A DNA stretch of 39,500 bases. Origin: Candidatus Kapaibacterium sp. GTDB taxonomy: Bacteria > Bacteroidota > Ignavibacteria > Kapaibacteriales > HRBIN21. The notes beneath the pieces are model-generated. The model was given only the letters and a program-made list of their open reading frames with translations. It was not told where the DNA came from and ran no database searches. Position numbers and translations under genes: made by a program. The stretch spans positions 1-39,500 of the forward strand of contig CALKEU010000002.1 in assembly GCA_938084565.1 (NCBI GenBank), in the 5' to 3' direction. How positions within the stretch are numbered: the first letter of the stretch is position 1; each line of letters begins with the position of its first letter. Of this stretch, positions 24,023-33,274 are shown one piece after another.

Positions 24023-24998
24023 GGCTATCGACTAGCTTTGCTGAGACAACACGTTTCCAGGTTCGCACCGTACGCTGCAGACCAGCGTAGCGGGGGCGGG
24101 TGAGGGGACTTGCGCGAAAGCGTTGACGAAATTCCTCCGGGCTCATCTGGAGGACTGCATCGAGCTCAAGGCAGGTCTGCCCGTAGCGAGGCGCAAACGC
24201 AGGATCAGCCGTAGGCTTCTGGAAGCGATTCCACGGACAGACCTCCTGGCAGATATCGCAGCCGAAGATCCAGCCCTCCATGCGCTGTGCAATCGCCTCC
24301 GGGATCTCCATGTCCGGCTTGGTTTCGATGGTCCAGTACGACAAGCATCGGCGCGCATCGACGACATAGGGCTCCACAATGGCGCCGGTCGGACAAGCCT
24401 GCACACAGGCTGTGCACGTCCCGCAGAAATCCCGCAGGGGGGAATCGGGCTCTAAGTCCGCCGAAGTCACTATGACGCCCAGAAAGAGCCAGGAGCCGTA
24501 GCGCCGGGAAATGATATTGGAGTGCTTGCCTTGCCATCCAATCCCGGCACGCACCGCCCAGGCTTTCTCCAGGACAGGGCCGGTATCGACATAGTAGCGG
24601 CTCTCTGCTCCAGGGCAGAGATGGGCCAGCTCTTCGGCCAACCTCTGGAGCTTGGGACGCAGTACATCGTGGTAATCATCGCCCCAAGCATAGCGGGAGA
24701 GCTTGCCATAGCGCCAGGGTTCTTGCTCGAAGGGCTCGTGTCGGGCGGGATTGTAGTAGTTGTAGGCTACTACGACTACGCTACGAGCCGTCGGCAGGAG
24801 AGTTCGCACGTCGGCCCGGCGCCAAGGCTCCCGCTCCATGTAGGCCATGGTGGCCTGATACCCGCGCTTGAGCCATTCGGCGTACCGGACAAACTCCTGC
24901 TCTAGGGGCTCTGCAGCTGCCACCCCCACTTCACAGAAACCGAGCTTCCGTGCAATCTCCTTGAGCCGCTCGGTTTGCCGCCGCCGTTCCTCGCCCAT
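24003..24998 (-). CDS. queG: Epoxyqueuosine reductase
   Basis: A 331-residue cobalamin-dependent iron-sulfur enzyme. Two 4Fe-4S clusters are indicated by CGTCTACVQACPTGAI and CDICQEVCP. The N-terminal half has the DUF1730 region with WLKRGYQATMAYM, and the cobalamin-pocket-like KLSRYAWGDDYHDVL. QueG performs the last step of queuosine synthesis in tRNA. The gene starts within a TAATG junction with the PASTA gene and lacks the C-terminal HEAT extension of longer forms. Confidence 0.95.
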   Translation of the reverse strand: MGEERRRQTERLKEIARKLGFCEVGVAAAEPLEQEFVRYAEWLKRGYQATMAYMEREPWRRADVRTLLPTARSVVVVAYNYYNPARHEPFEQEPWRYGKLSRYAWGDDYHDVLRPKLQRLAEELAHLCPGAESRYYVDTGPVLEKAWAVRAGIGWQGKHSNIISRRYGSWLFLGVIVTSADLEPDSPLRDFCGTCTACVQACPTGAIVEPYVVDARRCLSYWTIETKPDMEIPEAIAQRMEGWIFGCDICQEVCPWNRFQKPTADPAFAPRYGQTCLELDAVLQMSPEEFRQRFRASPLTRPRYAGLQRTVRTWKRVVSAKLVDSHADGAP

Positions 24999-25771
24999 TA
25001 GCGCGCAATGGTCACAGAGACACCCGTGCCCGGCGCAACGACGCTGTCGGCCGCCGGGGATTGTGCTATGACGGTGTTGGGCAGAAAGGTCGCATCAGAC
25101 TCAACCTTCACCACCCCAAGGCGCAAACCCGCCCGCACCAAGACCTCTTGGGCTTCCTCAAGCGATAATCCAACCAGAGACGGCACCAGCACAGACGGGC
25201 GCGGGCCCTGGCTGATGAGCAAATCAATTGCTGTCCCTACGGAAACGGACTGTTGTGCCGGGATGCTCTGCCACACAACCGCTCCGGCCGGCATGGTGTC
25301 ATCATACGTGGAGACGATCTGCCCAATGCGCAATCCCCGGCTCAGCAGCTGAATTTGCGCCTCTCGATAGGACAAGCCGACAACGGCCGGCATCACCACC
25401 GTACGCTGCCCCGTGCTGACAGTCAGATACACTCGGCGTCCCCGGCGGACTTCCGCCCCAGCATATGGCACTTGCCGCACTACGTACCCTTCCGGAATGC
25501 TCGGATTCGGCTCATAGCGAATCTCCTGGACGACGAAGCCCTGCTGGACAAGTAGCTCCACTGCCTGCGACAGAGGCATGCCTACCACCGAGGGGAGACG
25601 TACCGTCGGCCGAGCATGGATCAACGCTGGCAATAGGACCTGATCGGCCACCATAAGTCCGGCAAGAGCAACGCCGAGAAAGAGGAGGAAGCGCCACAGG
25701 AGGCGTTTCCGCTTATGCCGGCGCTCCTGCCCACGAGGGAGTGAAACCGATGCTTGAGGCTGCTCCCTCAT
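24998..25771 (-). CDS. PASTA-domain membrane protein without a kinase
   Basis: A 257-residue protein. A basic N-terminus is followed by one membrane helix (about 26-48), then three PASTA domains: VRLPSVVGMPLSQAVELL, VVMPAVVGLSYREAQIQLL and VLVPSLVGLSLEEAQEVLV, each ending in a valine-rich strand. PASTA domains bind peptidoglycan fragments or beta-lactams in other proteins; here there is no Ser/Thr kinase or transpeptidase domain. The protein is therefore probably a periplasmic cell-wall sensor or binder of unknown effect. The start at 25771 forms an ATGA overlap with the M16 gene. Confidence 0.85.
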   Translation of the reverse strand: MREQPQASVSLPRGQERRHKRKRLLWRFLLFLGVALAGLMVADQVLLPALIHARPTVRLPSVVGMPLSQAVELLVQQGFVVQEIRYEPNPSIPEGYVVRQVPYAGAEVRRGRRVYLTVSTGQRTVVMPAVVGLSYREAQIQLLSRGLRIGQIVSTYDDTMPAGAVVWQSIPAQQSVSVGTAIDLLISQGPRPSVLVPSLVGLSLEEAQEVLVRAGLRLGVVKVESDATFLPNTVIAQSPAADSVVAPGTGVSVTIAR

Positions 25772-27021
25772 GCTCGATGCGGGATAACGAGCGTGGTCAC
25801 TGCCCGCTCTGGCCTGACAACATGGCGCGCCCACTCGGTGATCTCCTCTGGGGTCAGCCGCGCATATTCTTCCAACAGCCGGAATGGACGCTCGGGATCG
25901 CTCCAGAATGCCGTCGCGAGCGCTACCTCCTGAGCAACCCCGAGGGGATGCTGCAGACGCGCTGCATACTCGGTGCGCAGCCGCTGCTGTGTCCTCTCTA
26001 CCTCCGCTGCTGTTACCCCATCGGCACAGAGCTGCTCGAGTACCTGCCAGAGCTGCCGCTCCAACTCAGAAACCGACGTATCGGGCGCACTGGCAATGCT
26101 GTAACAGGTCAACAATGAAGCCCACTGCCGAGCATCGAGAAAGGCCCCCACATCGCGTGCGCTCCCGCGCTGCAATACCAGCACGCGATAGAGATGGCTG
26201 CTCCGACCTCCACCGAGGATATCAGCAAGGGCAGTCAGGGGAAGGAACTCCGGTGCCGTATAGCCACCGCAGTGAAAAGCCAGCGAGACCGCCGGCAGAG
26301 GGACCCGATCCTTGAGCACTGCAACGACTCCACCCCGCTGGCATACCGCCGGACACTGCCGCCGTACTCCGAGAGAAGTGGCGGGCAGAGAACCGTAGTA
26401 CAGCTGCGCAAGCTCTAGGACGTGCGAGCCCTCAACATCGCCGCAGACCACAACGACGGCATTCTGCGGACCGTAGTAATGACGCGCAAACTGGCGGGCG
26501 TCCTCCACTGTCAAAGCTGCCACTGTCTCGGGACTCCCGTAGACCTCCCAGTGGTAGGAGCACTCTGGTGCAAAGGCATGGTTCATCTGCACCTCCCACC
26601 AGCGCCCGTAGGGCTGATTGTAGACGGTCTCCTTGAGCTCCTCCAGAATCACCTGCTGCTGGATGCGGAACTCCTCCTCTGTGAAGGCCAACCCTCGCAT
26701 GCGGCTCCCCTCAAGCCAGAGCCCCAGGGCCAGCTGGTAGGCCGGCAGGACCATCGTGTAGAGCGTGTAACTGTACGTTGTCAGAGCATTGGTGCTGCCA
26801 CCAGCGTCGGTACAGTACCGATCAAACTCCTCATGCCCGAGATAGGCTGAACTGCCGAAGGCCAGGTGTTCCACAAGATGCGCAAGGCCAGCCTGGCGGG
26901 GCTCCTCATCCTGCGAGCCGACGCGGTAGAGGACCACTATGGCCACTACAGGTGCCCGCCGATGCTCGATGACGACGAGCTCAACGCCGTTGGAGAAGCT
27001 CTGGTAGAGGAGCGGAAGCAT
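25768..27021 (-). CDS. M16 family zinc peptidase
   Basis: A 417-residue single-polypeptide M16B peptidase. The inverted zinc motif is HLVEHLAFG (HxxEH), and the downstream glutamate is in EELKETVYNQPYG. The C-terminal half is the usual inactive paired domain with SSHLYRVLVLQRG. Similar bacterial proteins degrade peptides, often at the envelope. I see no clear signal peptide. The start at 27021 (MLPLLYQSFSNG) fits the family N-terminus; an ATG at 27072 is possible. It heads a four-gene minus operon with PASTA, queG and trxB. Confidence 0.88.
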   Translation of the reverse strand: MLPLLYQSFSNGVELVVIEHRRAPVVAIVVLYRVGSQDEEPRQAGLAHLVEHLAFGSSAYLGHEEFDRYCTDAGGSTNALTTYSYTLYTMVLPAYQLALGLWLEGSRMRGLAFTEEEFRIQQQVILEELKETVYNQPYGRWWEVQMNHAFAPECSYHWEVYGSPETVAALTVEDARQFARHYYGPQNAVVVVCGDVEGSHVLELAQLYYGSLPATSLGVRRQCPAVCQRGGVVAVLKDRVPLPAVSLAFHCGGYTAPEFLPLTALADILGGGRSSHLYRVLVLQRGSARDVGAFLDARQWASLLTCYSIASAPDTSVSELERQLWQVLEQLCADGVTAAEVERTQQRLRTEYAARLQHPLGVAQEVALATAFWSDPERPFRLLEEYARLTPEEITEWARHVVRPERAVTTLVIPHRA

Positions 27022-27127
27022 CCCACAGAGTCGTTCACCTCGAGGTGCGAAGTTACAATAAGCACCCAGCATCCTCGACTATCGCCGCTGCACGCAACGG
27101 TATGTTGCCTCGTCGTCAAGAGGGACC

Positions 27128-27367
27128 ATGTTCTGGACTCCTGAATTGGCAGCTTGGCTGGAAGATGCTCCCTGGCCAGCGACCAAAGAAGAGCTCATCG
27201 ACTATGCGGAACGTAGTGGTGCTCCTCTGCAGGTGCTGGAAAATCTCCGCGAACTGCCCGACGACGACACCGTCTACGAAGGCATCGAGGATATCTGGCC
27301 CGAGTGGGAAGACTACCAGTCGCCCGACTACCTGGACGAGGACGAGGAGTCGGAGGAAGAATACTGA
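27128..27367 (+). CDS. DUF2795 small acidic protein
   Basis: A 79-residue acidic protein. The core WPATKEELIDYAERSGAP followed by VLENLRELPDD and YEGIEDIWPEW matches DUF2795, a small cytoplasmic family widespread in Bacteroidota-related bacteria. Its function is unknown. The tail is rich in Asp and Glu. It lies 18 bases before the Omp85 gene and opposite the M16 gene, across a 106-base gap in which I could not find a convincing promoter. Confidence 0.85.
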   Translation: MFWTPELAAWLEDAPWPATKEELIDYAERSGAPLQVLENLRELPDDDTVYEGIEDIWPEWEDYQSPDYLDEDEESEEEY

Positions 27368-27385
27368 GCCCCTTGGCAGACCAGC

Positions 27386-29557
27386 GTGTTGACGGATGTC
27401 CGACATTGGAGACACTGTGCGGGAGCTCTTCTCCTACCGGCTCTCCTCTTCGGCCAGCAGTGGTCTCCGCCGGCGCAGGTCATCGATCGCATTGCCTTCC
27501 GGGGGAATACGGCCTTTTCGGAGGCAGAGCTCCAAGCCCTCTTGCAGACACGCCCGGCCCACCGCGGTGTGCTCCACCGCATGGTGCGATTCTACACCAT
27601 GCAACTGCTCCGGCATCCGGCAACCCCTGCTGGACTCCTCCGGCAGCTCCAGCGCCTCCTTGCAGAGTTAGAGGCTGAACTGCCTGCCTTTGATCCACGC
27701 ACGGTGGAGGCCGATATCGAGGCCCTCCGGCGCTTCTACATGCAGCAGGGGTTTCACTGGGTACAGGTACAGGCCATCCTCTCCACGGAGCCAGACCGCA
27801 GCCAGACCCTTACCTTCATCCTCCACGAAGGTCCAGCAGCCCGCATCGATACAGTCGTCTACCATGGGCTGGAAGACCTACCAGCCAGCCTCGCTGCACA
27901 GCTGCCGCGCTATCGGCGCCTGCGCGCCGGTATGCTCTTTCGGGAGGCTGCCCTCATTGAGGAAGCAGAAGCACTTCAGCGCTTCCTGCGGGAAAATGGC
28001 TACCCTTCAGCCACCTACGAACGACCGCAGATTTACATCATGCCCGAGCGCAATGCTGACAGCATCGTTGTGCACTTCCATCTGGGCCAGCGCCAGCGCT
28101 TCGGGGCAGTCCAGTTTGTAGAGACCACTACCGCAAGCCCCCCTTTGACCGAGCGCATTCGGCGCTTTTGCCTGGAATTCACACCAGGGCAGTGGTATGA
28201 CATTCGCGCCCTCGAACGCACTCGGCTCCGGCTGTTACGGCTAGGCGTCTTCGAGCTTGTGCGCCTGGATACAAGCTCTGCACGCGACAGTACCGTCGAT
28301 ATTCTCATTACCACGCGCTACCGCCGTCCGCGGGAGGCCCTCCTCAGCACTAGCGTCTACCGCACGCTGCTCGAGAGCGCCCCGAACATTGCCGTTGAAG
28401 CGCACCTATCGGACGTCAACCTCTTCGGCGGCGCGGAACGGGGGAGCCTCTTCGGGCAGATCGCCCTGCGCGATCCCCTTGGGGCCTGGGAGCGGAAGCA
28501 GCTGGAATACGAGTTCCAGTTCGGTGCTGGACTCGCATTGCCCTATCTCCTGCACCGCCTGGGGTTACAGTCGCAACTCACATATGGCACACGCTTCTTG
28601 GCCCCCCCGCTGCGCCTTGAAGCCCTCAGCCTCCGGGTCCAATTCCCGGTAGAATTTGCCCCATGGACGTGGATGACGACCTCTGAGCTCGGGCTCAACA
28701 TTCGAGCTGAACGCCCTCTGAACTACCCCCAGGCGGCAGCCGCTGTCGACTCTGCCCCTGAGCTAGCTCCGTTCCTCCGCCAATACGAACGTCTCTACAC
28801 CTACACGGCACAAGGACGACGGCTCTTCCCGCCCTCGGATATCACCGTGAGTTTGACTCTCGGGGCAGACCACCGTGACCATCCGGCTCTGCCGAGCAGA
28901 GGCCACGCCGCCATGCTCAATACAGAGCTCGGTGGCATTGGAGCCATTGGGCTGGCGCAGTATACCCGTCTCCAGCTCCTCCTCTTAGGCTTTGCGAGCA
29001 TTGCCCCGCGCACAACTTTGGCTGGTAAGCTACGGCTGGGCTCCATCTGGTGGCGCAATCGCCAGTGGTCCTATGTACCCTACGACCGGCATTTCTTTGC
29101 CGGAGGTGCTAACAGCATTCGCGGTTGGGCTTCCCGGAGCCTCTGGGATCCTCACTCCGGCGGCGGCAGCCGTCCCCTTGGATTGGCCTCCTACATTGGT
29201 GCTGCCCTCCTTGTGGAAGGCTCGGCTGAACTCCGGTGGCGCTTCCCACCGCTGCGTATGGGGCCCTTGAGCCCCTATGTGGAGAACTTCGTGCTGACCG
29301 CCTTCCTGGATTGGGGAAATGCTTACAACCGGCTCACCCCCGAGCTCTATGGCACGGCCACTTTGGGCGACATCGTACGCAATCTCGCTCTCTCCCTCGG
29401 CATCGGCTGGGGCTACGTAACCGATGTTGGCCCTCTCCGGCTAGAGGCCGCCTTCCGCGTGCATGACCCTTCGAACCGAGCCGCTCCGTGGTTCTTCCAG
29501 CGACCAGCATTCCTCCGCCACTGGATTCTCCATCTCGGCCTGGGATACGCCTTCTGA
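27386..29557 (+). CDS. Omp85-family outer-membrane protein (BamA/TamA-like)
   Basis: A 723-residue outer-membrane protein. The GTG start at 27386 is followed by a signal peptide (RHCAGALLLPALLFG). Residues 30-330 hold POTRA-like units, for example VIDRIAFRGNTAFSEAELQA and a final one with RFGAVQFVETTTA. From about 370 to the end comes a surface-antigen (D15) beta-barrel with ASRSLWDPHSGGG near the loop-6 region and a terminal aromatic strand ending in F. Proteins of this family insert barrels or translocate substrates across the outer membrane. Only about three POTRA units are apparent, fewer than in classic BamA, so TamA-like or another Omp85 role is possible. Confidence 0.88.
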   Translation: MLTDVRHWRHCAGALLLPALLFGQQWSPPAQVIDRIAFRGNTAFSEAELQALLQTRPAHRGVLHRMVRFYTMQLLRHPATPAGLLRQLQRLLAELEAELPAFDPRTVEADIEALRRFYMQQGFHWVQVQAILSTEPDRSQTLTFILHEGPAARIDTVVYHGLEDLPASLAAQLPRYRRLRAGMLFREAALIEEAEALQRFLRENGYPSATYERPQIYIMPERNADSIVVHFHLGQRQRFGAVQFVETTTASPPLTERIRRFCLEFTPGQWYDIRALERTRLRLLRLGVFELVRLDTSSARDSTVDILITTRYRRPREALLSTSVYRTLLESAPNIAVEAHLSDVNLFGGAERGSLFGQIALRDPLGAWERKQLEYEFQFGAGLALPYLLHRLGLQSQLTYGTRFLAPPLRLEALSLRVQFPVEFAPWTWMTTSELGLNIRAERPLNYPQAAAAVDSAPELAPFLRQYERLYTYTAQGRRLFPPSDITVSLTLGADHRDHPALPSRGHAAMLNTELGGIGAIGLAQYTRLQLLLLGFASIAPRTTLAGKLRLGSIWWRNRQWSYVPYDRHFFAGGANSIRGWASRSLWDPHSGGGSRPLGLASYIGAALLVEGSAELRWRFPPLRMGPLSPYVENFVLTAFLDWGNAYNRLTPELYGTATLGDIVRNLALSLGIGWGYVTDVGPLRLEAAFRVHDPSNRAAPWFFQRPAFLRHWILHLGLGYAF

Positions 29558-29600
29558 GCCACTATTTTTGTGCTGTGTCCTCTTAACGTGTGCTGGCCGG

Positions 29601-30641
29601 GTGCGCATCGCCGTCCTGCTCGGAGGAATCTCACCGGAACGCAACATCTCGTTGCTCAGCGGGCGTAGTGTCGTGGCTGCCTTGCGCGAGCGCGGGCACG
29701 AGGTTCTCCCCATCGATCCAGCTCGCGGAGCCGAAGGACTGATGACAGAGGAGGAATTGGCGGCCATCACTCCCCATCTGCCTTCGGAGCAGCTCCTGCG
29801 CTCCTTCTCCCCCTGGATGTATGTGGAATGCTTGAGCTCGGATCTCTTTCGCACCGTCGATGTCGTCTTTCCCGTCCTCCATGGGCCATATGGCGAGGAT
29901 GGACGCATTCAGGCACTGCTGGAGCTCCGAGGCATCCCTTATGTTGGAAGCACGCTGCGCGCCAGCTCCTTAGCCACGGATAAGCACACGGCAAAGCTGC
30001 TCTTTGTTGCCGCCGGCATTCCGACCCCCCGCTGGATTGCCACGACAACGGAGCATGCTCGCCACCCCGATGTGCTGCAGGATATCATCTCCGAGCTCGG
30101 CCACCATGTGGTGGTCAAACCCAACGATCAAGGCTCGACCGTAGGGACGAGCGTCCTTCAGAATGCGACGCTCGAGGAGCTACAGGCCGCCATCGAGCAT
30201 GCAGCACAGTACTCCGAGCTCGTCATTGTAGAGCGCTACATCGCCGGCCGAGAGCTCACCGTTGGCATCCTCGGGGAGGAGGCGCTGCCAATTGTAGAGA
30301 TTGTCCCTAGCTCTGGCATCTACGACTACGAGCACAAGTACACCCCGGGGAAGACGGCCTACCACTGCCCTGCAGAGCTTCCCGAGGATATTGCCGACTT
30401 TACCCAAACCCTTGCGCTCTCTGCTCATCGTATCCTCGGCTGCCGCCACTTCAGTCGCGTTGACTTCCGTCTAGACCCTGACGGCCAGCCTTTCTGCCTT
30501 GAGGTCAATCCCATCCCTGGTATGACGCCCTTGAGCCTCCTGCCGAGAGCCGCCCGTGCTGCCGGTATCGACTTCCCAGAGCTATGCGAACGCTTGGTCT
30601 CCATGGCACTTGCCGACTCGGGCTCCTCCTTGCGCTCCTGA
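29601..30641 (+). CDS. ddl: D-alanine-D-alanine ligase
   Basis: An ATP-grasp enzyme of 346 residues from the GTG at 29601 (VRIAVLLGG). Motifs are GGISPERNISLLSG (catalytic Glu), HGPYGEDGRIQ, KPNDQGSTVGTS, YDYEHKYTPGKTAY (catalytic Tyr) and VDFRLDPDG followed by LEVNPIPGMTP. The Tyr motif is of the D-Ala-D-Ala type rather than the D-lactate type. It makes the peptidoglycan precursor dipeptide. The same frame is open from 29463, but that part overlaps the Omp85 gene. The ribosome site at 29601 is weak, and an in-frame TTG slightly upstream is an alternative. The end overlaps the next gene by 58 bases. Confidence 0.93.
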   Translation: MRIAVLLGGISPERNISLLSGRSVVAALRERGHEVLPIDPARGAEGLMTEEELAAITPHLPSEQLLRSFSPWMYVECLSSDLFRTVDVVFPVLHGPYGEDGRIQALLELRGIPYVGSTLRASSLATDKHTAKLLFVAAGIPTPRWIATTTEHARHPDVLQDIISELGHHVVVKPNDQGSTVGTSVLQNATLEELQAAIEHAAQYSELVIVERYIAGRELTVGILGEEALPIVEIVPSSGIYDYEHKYTPGKTAYHCPAELPEDIADFTQTLALSAHRILGCRHFSRVDFRLDPDGQPFCLEVNPIPGMTPLSLLPRAARAAGIDFPELCERLVSMALADSGSSLRS

Positions 30642-31909
30642 CTGCTTCTGCCGTCGGCCAGCCAGGGATGAGCCCAGATGAGCTCTTCCGAACGCTTGAG
30701 CGCTTCTTCGATCGCCTGCAACTGGCCGATTTGCGGACCCAGCTCCCGCGTGGAGCCCCATACGAGATCTGGAGCTGGGATGTAGGGGATTTCTCCGGCG
30801 ACGGCTATACCGACGTAGTGCTCACCGTCCTCATTCCACAGGAACGGCAGCGACGTGTCCGCTTCTACGCTTTTGTTGACCAGGACGGATTCCTGCTCAA
30901 TGTGGCCCAGATCCTCGTGCCATACCTTGAGACTCCGCTCGAAGTGGGGGTAGCTGTCCGCGACACACTCTGCTCGGTGACGCAAAAGCTGCGTGCTGGG
31001 GTCTGGACGATCCGGCGCTATCGATACTGGCGGGGCAACTTTACGCTGTGGGAAGAGCAGACGCTCGAGACGCTCGGTGGAGGGCGAAGCCGGGAGCTTG
31101 GCCGCCACTATATGAGGCTTGAACGGTGGGAGCGCGTGTTCGGCCCCGATGGATCTTTGGCGAGCGAACGCCGTGCCATTACGTTGCCGGCCTACCACCG
31201 CCACCACCGCATCGTAGGTGCCTACGCCACAGACGCCCTCTGCGCCACAATCGACTACATCCCCCAGGGGGCCTATTACTGGAGCGGCCCTGAGGATGCT
31301 TCGCTCCGCCTACGGGCTGCCTACGACGAACACTTCCTCTACTTAGCCCTCTGGGTAATGGATGAGACCGTCGTCCCCGGGCGCTGCGACACCTGCCCAG
31401 CCGACAGAGTGGAATTCTGGTTTGCTGCGGAGCACTCTCAACCCTCTGCTCCCCCTCGGCGTCAGCGGACGGCCGTGACGTGGACAAGCTCTACTGTGAG
31501 CCTCCGGCTCGGAAACTTTACCGACCAATTACCCCAGCTGAGCTTCCGCAGCTCACACTGGCAGGAGGCCCTCCACAATCCCCTGTGGCGACGCACAAAG
31601 GCTATCGTAGTACGCCACCCGACAGGCTACTCCGTCAAACTCCGCATCCCGCTTGCCCTCCTCATGATACCGGCCGATAGCATCGGCAGCACCCCCGTAC
31701 GGCTCCGCTTTGCTGTCGAAGTTGTAGACATCGACAACGAATTCCGCCCAGAGGAAGTCTCCATCGTCTGCACCTCGTCGGACTTCCGCCGCGAAGACCC
31801 AACCACATACGCTGAACTCCTCTTCCTACCCCCAGGCCAGTGGTACGGGGAAAGCTCCAACATCCTGGCCGATGCCCTCCTCAACGAGCTCCTCTTGCTC
31901 GGCTTCTAG
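30584..31909 (+). CDS. Secreted protein with VCBS-like loop and CBM9-like domain
   Basis: A 441-residue exported protein; I do not recognise a named family for the whole. Residues 1-25 are a signal peptide (LGLLLALLTASAVG). A calcium-loop-like segment DVGDFSGDGYTD lies at 66-77. The C-terminal half (from about 235) resembles the sugar-binding CBM9-like fold, with AYDEHFLYLALWVMDE, then DRVEFWF and a VEVVDIDNE segment. Three cysteines in the region GRCDTCP and DALCATIDY could form a disulphide. It is probably periplasmic or on the surface and may bind a glycan, but no catalytic site is visible. It starts inside ddl and converges on the VWA-OmpA gene with a three-base gap. Confidence 0.7.
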   Translation: MRTLGLHGTCRLGLLLALLTASAVGQPGMSPDELFRTLERFFDRLQLADLRTQLPRGAPYEIWSWDVGDFSGDGYTDVVLTVLIPQERQRRVRFYAFVDQDGFLLNVAQILVPYLETPLEVGVAVRDTLCSVTQKLRAGVWTIRRYRYWRGNFTLWEEQTLETLGGGRSRELGRHYMRLERWERVFGPDGSLASERRAITLPAYHRHHRIVGAYATDALCATIDYIPQGAYYWSGPEDASLRLRAAYDEHFLYLALWVMDETVVPGRCDTCPADRVEFWFAAEHSQPSAPPRRQRTAVTWTSSTVSLRLGNFTDQLPQLSFRSSHWQEALHNPLWRRTKAIVVRHPTGYSVKLRIPLALLMIPADSIGSTPVRLRFAVEVVDIDNEFRPEEVSIVCTSSDFRREDPTTYAELLFLPPGQWYGESSNILADALLNELLLLGF

Positions 31910-31912
31910 AGC

Positions 31913-33274
31913 TCACTTGGCGATAATCTTGAAGACTGTCCGCCGGTTCTTCTGACGGTTTTCCTCCGTGTCGTTCGGGGCAATGGGCATTGTCATGCCG
32001 AAGCCACGCGGGCGCAGCCGCCGCCGATCGATACCGCGTTCGACGAGAGCTTCCACAACCGCCTGTGCCCGTGCCTCGGAGAGACGCTGATTGTACTCCG
32101 GCGTCCCGATGTTGTCCGTATGTCCCTGGACTTCTAGCCGAATGCGTGGATAGCGTCTGAGGAGCTCAGCGAGCTCTTCGATAATAGGAATTGCCTCCGG
32201 GCGTAGGGTGGCTTTGTCGAAATCGAACAGGATGATGCGCTCAAACTGCTTGCCTACAGTGTCGAAGGGCGTGATGGGGGCTGTATCGTACTCACCGTAT
32301 GCGCTCGCTGTATCGCCCGCTAGGGCCAGGCGTAGCTCTACGCGGTGTATCCCCGCATAGAGCGGCGGACGATAGCTCACCAGGTAGAAGTTGCGTAAGC
32401 TGCGGTAGATCTCTGCCAACACGGCCTCCAGCTCCTCGGGATGGCTCAGCGGGTAGTATCGCCCACCCGTATACGAGGCTAAAGCCGCAAGTAGGGAGTC
32501 CTGAGTATAGCCAAAGCCGACCGTGAAGATGCGCACATCGGCTGCTGTTGCTGCTTCGTAGACCTGCAGTGCCGAGGCGGTGGAGGCATTATCATCCCCA
32601 TCGGAGAAGAGAATCAGTGCCCGTGCTGGCATTTCCGCACGGCGCAGGAGCTCGATAGCTCGGAGGAGGGCATCGTAGATAGCCGTGTAGACTCCAAGAC
32701 CTCGGTAACGCTCCCGGCGGAAAAGGTCCCGCAGCACTCCTGCATCGTGCGTAAGGGGCGCAAGCTCCTCAGTTCGCTCGCTGAAGCTCAGTAGAGCCAG
32801 AGCATCCGTTGGGTGCTTCAGCCGAATGAGTGCCTCCGTAGCGGCATGGAGTGCCGGCATAACCGATGTCATCGAGCCACTGTAATCCATGAGGAGGGCG
32901 ATGGCGTAGCTGAGGGTGTCCCACTGATTGAACTCCCGTACGGTGAAGCTATCCACTGGAATGGTCGACAGCCCCAGCTGTTCGCTCAGATGAGGCCACC
33001 GCCGACGCCATTCGCTCTCGGCGGCATACGGTGGAGCCAAGTGGGTGATCGGAGTGCCGGCTTGATCGCGCACACGCACAAAGAGGCGCACCTCACGGGG
33101 GTAGTCCCGAGCGTCAATACGCCATATATCGGCCACGATGGGCTCTCCTGGCCTCAGACTTGTGGCAGGCCGGCTCACCGATATGGGTTGCGCTGCTGCT
33201 GAGAGTGCCAGACACACCCCTAGCAGCGCCGAACCCCAAGCAGCATGCCGTCGCCTAAAGGGACCAGGCAGCAC
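31913..33274 (-). CDS. VWA-OmpA envelope protein
   Basis: A protein of about 453 residues. From the GTG at 33274 a signal peptide is seen (RRRH, then ALLGVCLALSAAAQ). A von Willebrand A domain follows with the metal-site motif DYSGS and LFSDGDDN. The C-terminal OmpA-like domain runs from ILFDFDKATLRP to the end, with peptidoglycan-contacting HTDNIG and the arginine of SEARAQ. It is anchored to the wall and probably binds a protein partner through the VWA domain. No ATG suits the start: the only upstream ATGs lie deep in the O-methyltransferase gene. The GTG choice leaves a 55-base overlap, and its ribosome site is weak. Confidence 0.82.
   Translation of the reverse strand: MLPGPFRRRHAAWGSALLGVCLALSAAAQPISVSRPATSLRPGEPIVADIWRIDARDYPREVRLFVRVRDQAGTPITHLAPPYAAESEWRRRWPHLSEQLGLSTIPVDSFTVREFNQWDTLSYAIALLMDYSGSMTSVMPALHAATEALIRLKHPTDALALLSFSERTEELAPLTHDAGVLRDLFRRERYRGLGVYTAIYDALLRAIELLRRAEMPARALILFSDGDDNASTASALQVYEAATAADVRIFTVGFGYTQDSLLAALASYTGGRYYPLSHPEELEAVLAEIYRSLRNFYLVSYRPPLYAGIHRVELRLALAGDTASAYGEYDTAPITPFDTVGKQFERIILFDFDKATLRPEAIPIIEELAELLRRYPRIRLEVQGHTDNIGTPEYNQRLSEARAQAVVEALVERGIDRRRLRPRGFGMTMPIAPNDTEENRQKNRRTVFKIIAK

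Noticed and set aside
29463-29600. Longer N-terminus for D-Ala-D-Ala ligase
   Set aside because: It overlaps the end of the Omp85 gene and does not match the ligase family, which begins at VRIAVLLGG.
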